A stretch of DNA of 64,000 bases from Ulva prolifera (lineage: Eukaryota; Chlorophyta; Ulvophyceae; Ulvales; Ulvaceae), in the NCBI GenBank assembly GCA_023078555.1, contig CM041200.1:8951528-9015527 (forward strand), given 5' to 3'. Numbering within the stretch: the first letter of the stretch is position 1; every line of letters begins with the position of its first letter. Positions 59,428 to 64,000 of this stretch are shown here, piece after piece. The translations under genes were made by a program, and so were the position numbers. The notes under the pieces were generated by a model. The model searched no databases and had not been told where the DNA came from. It was given only the letters and a program-made list of their open reading frames with translations.

Positions 59428-62037
59428 TTACTCTTCAGCAGGGTCAAACCGACGATTGAAGCTGATATATTGCAAACGATCTGCAACATCAGCACCGCGG
59501 TCAATCAATTGCTGCCTGACTGCCTCCAGCTCCCCCTCGGGCGTCTCCTCGCTGTCGCATGAAACCCAGTACGTGCCCCAGCTGGGTAACTCCAGCAAGC
59601 CCCGGAACCAATTGATGTCAGCCAAGTTCGAATTGATCATGCCATGCCCTTGCTCACACGCCTCAAAGGAGGCCTCCTTAAGCTGCGGCATGGCACACAC
59701 AGCGCGCGCCCACGCCCTCACGTCGTCTTTGGTCACCCCCACGTCGTCTTCGTACACCGGCAAGACATAAAGCACGAAGCGTGTCAGCGCAGTCAGCGGC
59801 GCAAAGCACCCATAAAGCTCATCCGCGCCTCCGAGCTTAAATACACCGACATTGAGGTGCCGCAGCTGCGTCATCCCCTGCAGCTGCTTCTCCACTATAC
59901 CCAGCGGCATGCACATACTATAGTAAAGAATGGGATACTAAGGCACAGAGATGTCAGCAATCTCAGTGGCTGCAGAGGCTGAGAAAGCACGTCGCAGCAT
60001 AACGTCTTGACGCGTATGTAATCAGAGAACATGTTCACGTCAAAATCAAGCTCCTGGAGGGAGGTGAATGTGGCTAGAGGCGGCAGAATGGGTGCAACAT
60101 GCTCGACCCCCGCTATTGACTTGTCACTATAGTTCTGCAGGCGGACCTTCAGGGTCAAGGCTGACTCCGCGAGGCTGGGCAGGTAAGACTGCAGCACCTT
60201 GGCCACCTGCGCCGTAATGCCGCACTCGAGGCGTACAGACACGCGTGGAGCAGAGCAACTGCAGACGTCGAGCTCCAAGCTATTCGAAACGCAAGAATTC
60301 CCCATCCGGACCACCACCGCCTCCAGGGCCGGGAGGAGTGGCGCGGCGGCGAGCAGGCGCCGCAGGGACCCGCAGTCATCTGCGCAGGCTGATGACTTGT
60401 TTGTGAGCGTGAGGTAAGTCAGTGCCGGGAGGCGCGAGCCGCTGATGTCGAGGATCTCCATGCCCAGTGGCGCCCGCCCGTCCCCGCCTGCGTCGACCCG
60501 ATCACTGCCCTCGTACGCCAACCACCGTAGCGTGTGGAACGGGCCGCAAATTCCGCTACAGGGGAGAGGTCGGCCGAAGGCGATGGCTGGGATGACAAAA
60601 CTCAGCGAGGTGAGGGAGGGGGAGGTGGAGAGGGCCGCAATGATAGGGTCTAGGGAGGGCGGTGTGGCGGCACGGCCGGAGAAGCCCATGCATGAAGCAA
60701 GCCTGCGGCGCTTGAGGGTGAGCGCTGGCCCGTCGGCTGTGGAGGTGCAGTCCGCATCGGTGCCTTCTGCATCGCCATGTTGCGGGGGCTGGCTGGCGAT
60801 GCTGCCGAGGTAAAACTCCTGCAGTTGCGGCAGCGCGAAGATGGCGGCTGCCATGGCCTGCACGGCCTCCGCCGCAGCCTCTGTGGCTGCATCGGCTGGG
60901 GAGGGCGGCAGGCAGGGGGCTGAGAGGGTGAGGGCGGTGATGCCGGTGAGAGGCGGCAGAGCGCGGAAGACGATTGCGGCGGGTGTGGAAAAGCCGACGG
61001 GCGCAAATGAGAGGTGCACCGCCTCCAGCTCCTCTAGGGCCCGGTGGTGGCGCAGCACGGAGCAGAGGCGGTCGGCTGCCTCTGTGGTGGAGATGGCGCA
61101 GGGTAGGGAGAGAGATGACAGGCTGGGCAGAGCGGCGTCAGTGCGGGAGAGGAGAGAGAGGAAGCTCAGAACCGACTCGGGGGTGTGGCAATTAGAGATG
61201 GTGAAGGGATGGGGCTTGCCGCCTTGTGCTGGCGACACCCACAGGTCGGCATATGCCTGCACATGTGGGGACCTTTTTGCGACTGCGCTTATAGAGCTAA
61301 CCAAGGGGCTGAACGCATCGAAATGGGCAGGTCTCACGCCAAATGCTAACTGCAGCACTGCCCTTCACTGCACCGGCATGATCATGCACAGGAGTCTCGT
61401 GATCGCATGCCTGACCGAGGATCGGAACACAAAGACAGTCTGCATCAGCTGCGGGCAAGGGTGCACAGGTCGTGGCCGTCAAGGTGAAGAAGCTCTTCCG
61501 CACCTGCTGCATACCCATGGGCCAGGAGAATAGGACGGGCGCTGACAGGTCGCCGAGTCGCCGAAACACCAGCTGCTGCAAATTGGTCTGAAGAGGCAGC
61601 AAGGCACGCTGCATTGCCTCTTTGTCTGAATCAGAGCTCCAATCGGCGGCTTTCAGCTTGGCTGCAAGAGCTGATGCTAGTTTCCCACTGTTGTGTGCGG
61701 ACAGCTTGTCACTGACCTGCACCAGACCATCTTTTAACCAGCTCCTCATGGGCTCACCTACACGCGACGGCCTTTGATGCTACATACACACCCGAAGAGC
61801 GAGGCTTAGCTCTTGAAGGGCGAGACTAGATGGGTCTTTGGTGGAAATCGCAGCCCATGCTTCAAAATCGTCCAGAGAGATGCCTTCCGGCATCTCCACA
61901 AAGCCATCAAATTCCAGCAATGTCTCCATCACGGGCGATGTTTTCGCCAAGCCAGGGTCAACAGGTATGCAAACGTAGACTGGAGACCTTTCCGAGCCGT
62001 GTGGAAGCAGCAAACATGGCTTCTCGACGCTTGGCAT
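59428..62037 (-). CDS. BTB-like/LRR protein D (left member of pair 2), with one apparent frameshift
   Basis: Exons (minus): 62037-61792 (246 nt), 61716-61504 (213 nt) and 61256-59428. Exon lengths and phases equal those of A. Exon 1 is about 80% identical to A by hand alignment (MPSVEKPCLLLPHGSERSPV, VEMPEGISLDDFEAWAAI). Exon 2 has KLASALAAKLKAADW and LFSWPMGMQQ. Exon 3 has the LRR region (LPPLTGITALTLSAPCLP, SLDPIIAALSTSPSLTSLSF) and the family C terminus (LPSWGTYWVSC, LQYISFNRRF). The frame changes once near 59920, between SIPFFTI and MCMPLGIVEKQL, so exon 3 is not a multiple of three. Either the gene is newly broken or the assembly has a one-base error. Everything else looks intact. Confidence 0.65.
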
Positions 62038-62586
62038 GGGTATTTCGTCGCGAAAGAATGGTCACAACGTATCAAGCTGGGGAACACGAGTTCCGGATCG
62101 ATGGGTATGCCTGTTTGCGATCAGCTGCAGGTAGCTGTTTTGCGCCTTCAAGGGGGGCAAGGCCAGGAAGAGCGTGGACCGAAGCCTGCGTACATGCGGA
62201 CAGAGCCTACAAGCGCCTTCAGATCGCAGCCCAAATAGTACATCAGTCATTGTCAAGCCAAGCAAAAAAAGCTTACATGTGCACTTAATGTGTGCTTGAT
62301 CTATCGGGTGGCATAGCTTTCGATGCTTGCGGGCGCGTGCATGGTCTGCATGAGCACGGATGCACTGCACACAGTCAGCTGTCGAGACTCCTCGAGGGCA
62401 CTACACCAACCCCCTGTGGCTCTCACAACGCAACATATGTCTGATTCCGACTCTGGAGTGGTCATTGGCTGTATGCGTTCACTTGCGTGTTCAACGCGCC
62501 TTCACCTTAAAGCTGCAACACTCAATTGGTCGTCTCGCACCGGCTGATCGCAACAAAATTGTGGTCCGCACACTGAGGCGAAAAGC
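62038..62586. promoter_or_regulatory. Putative bidirectional promoter of pair 2
   Basis: 549-bp gap between the divergent starts of D and E. The motif corresponding to 52331-52377 lies at 62297-62342 and CAGCTGTCGAGAC lies at 62376-62388, in the same order and with nearly the same distance to the plus-strand ATG as in pair 1. Confidence 0.5.
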
Positions 62587-64000
62587 ATGGCCAGCGTGGA
62601 GAGTCCCTGCTTCCTTCTCACGCGTGAGGCACCCCGTTCAAGCGTGTACGCGTGCATTCCGGTAGACGCGTCCCTGGCCGGCCGTTCTTCAGTACTGGCA
62701 ACTCTGATGCAATCTAGTGGGATTCAAGAGCTGCCGGATGCCGTGACTCTGGACAGTTTTCAGACCTGGTGTACCATGCCGCTGGAAGATACTGATGCTG
62801 TGCCGGTTGAAGACCTTGCTTCCGCCGTTCAAGTGCGCTGCGACAGCTGCTCTGTCGTAATTTTTGCTCTATTCGGCATGAATTGGCCGACATTGTGGCA
62901 TGTTTCAGGCTGGCGAAAAGCTGTGCGAAACAGGCGAGCCAGCCCTGGCAAAGCTGGCAGAACTGCTTGCGCACCGGGTCGCGAACGCATCCTGGAATAC
63001 AGACTGTGACCAGATGAAGCGAGTCCTGGGTCATCTCTCAACGGAATCGAGATGGCTTGTTTTCCAGCAGCTCCAGCTCTTGGACGGTGGAGCGTGGACA
63101 AAACTGCCACTGGAGCTGCAGCATGTGTGCTTTTGCCTCTAAGGTGACGCTTGTTCACCAGCTTCGCCATGATCAAGCAGCTTCGCACACACTGCTTGCT
63201 CAGTGGCGCCCCACACAAATGTCTTTCACCACACCACACCTCTGTCACTGACAGTCATGGGCATATCCCTGTGCAGCTCGTGGTTTGAGCTGTGGGCTGC
63301 ATATATGTATGACCAAAGCACGATTTCATCCCGTTGGTCTGGCTCACAGCCAGGATTGTTCACTTCAGCAGTAGCACAGATGCCAGTCAAGGCGCTGGTG
63401 TTCAGCGCGCAATCATGCATGCAACCTCGCCCGCATGCATCTGAAAATCACTCCCCCTCCGATCTGTTGGCGAGTTGAATCCACCCGGTGCCCTCCACGG
63501 CAGAGATCCTACACACACAGATCCCTTTCACAGAAGCGTCCGTGTTGCAAGTTGTTGAGTCAGTGCGACTCCTCATGACGCGTGCACGTGCATGCGGCAC
63601 ATGCAGGATTACCTCAATGCAAACTCAAGCACAGCCACAGGCTGGTCGCTGACAGTGCCGGGGGCCATGGTAGACGTTGCAAACGAGTCAGCCCACACAA
63701 GCCGCCCCTGCAAGGACACCCTCGCCCTGCTCTCCCGCATGGCCCCTACAGCACCCAGCCTGCATACCCTCCACGTGCCTGCCGCCATTGCCGACCCCAC
63801 CGCCGCAGCCCTGCTGTCCGCGGCCCTCCTCCACAACTCCGCCCTCTCCTCCCTCAGCGTCCCCAGCCTCGCGTGGCACGCGTCTGATGCGGCACGCCCG
63901 GCAGAGGCCATCTACCTTACCCTCCCCCGCCTCTCCCACCTCACCAGCCTCACCGCCTCCATCACCACTGCGCCAGCCCGAGATCCCGCAGCCACCGCAG
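62587..64000 (+). CDS. BTB-like/LRR protein E (right member of pair 2), cut by the window end
   Basis: Exons: 62587-62832 (246 nt), 62909-63124 (216 nt) and 63607 onward, open to base 64000. Exon 1 (MASVESPCFLLTREAPRSSV, QELPDAVTLDSFQTWCTM) is about 77% identical to B. Exon 2 keeps STESRWLVFQQLQLLD. Exon 3 starts DYLNANSSTATGWSL and enters the LRR region (LLSRMAPTAPSLHTLHV, LLHNSALSSLSVPSLAW, LPRLSHLTSLTASI), as in B. The gene continues past the window, so its integrity cannot be judged. Confidence 0.7.

Overview
The window looks like nuclear DNA of a green alga (Chlorophyta, perhaps a trebouxiophyte; inferred from style, no taxonomic marker is present). Exons are GC-rich with much Ala, Gly, Ser and Pro, and most genes are split. 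Introns share one signature: donors usually GTGTGC, GTGCGG or GTGCGT, and acceptors usually ending TGCAG. Exon borders below were placed by hand from this signature, reading phase and comparison of paralogues. Between the genes lies lower-GC DNA with many palindromes, homopolymer runs, CA-rich tracts and small inverted-repeat elements.

Layout. 1-4.5 kb: no clear gene, one orphan exon and one tRNA-like Pol III pattern. 4.5-8.8 kb (-): a six-exon bZIP transcription factor. 8.8-20.5 kb: a gene desert with palindromes and short inverted-repeat elements. 20.5-32 kb: a cluster of tail-anchored U-box proteins (two whole, one decayed), two of them followed by a minus-strand acidic protein of unknown function (one whole, one decayed). 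This is a tandem segmental duplication. 32.6-35.7 kb (-): a multi-pass membrane protein with a long hydrophilic loop. 36.5-40.2 kb (-): a membrane protein with an HEYGH motif inside a hydrophobic segment, resembling site-2-type (M50) metallopeptidases. 42.0-45.0 kb (-): a secreted Ala-rich protein with a Gly-Asn-Glu repeat. 45-49.4 kb: repeats and an unidentified remnant. 49.5-64 kb: five BTB-like/leucine-rich-repeat genes.

The most interesting part is the last 15 kb. Four of the five LRR genes form two head-to-head pairs, 49.5-55.5 kb and 59.4-64 kb. The left members match each other, the right members match each other, the first coding exon is 246 nt in all four, and the short intergenic DNA shares motifs at similar spacing. 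The simplest reading is a divergent pair with a shared promoter that was duplicated as a unit. A fifth, truncated copy lies between the pairs, and two copies carry an apparent single frameshift, so the family seems to be expanding and decaying.

Taken together, the U-box cluster and the BTB-like/LRR cluster suggest lineage-specific expansion of candidate ubiquitin-ligase-type recognition proteins. That function is inference: only domain resemblance and gene arrangement are visible here.
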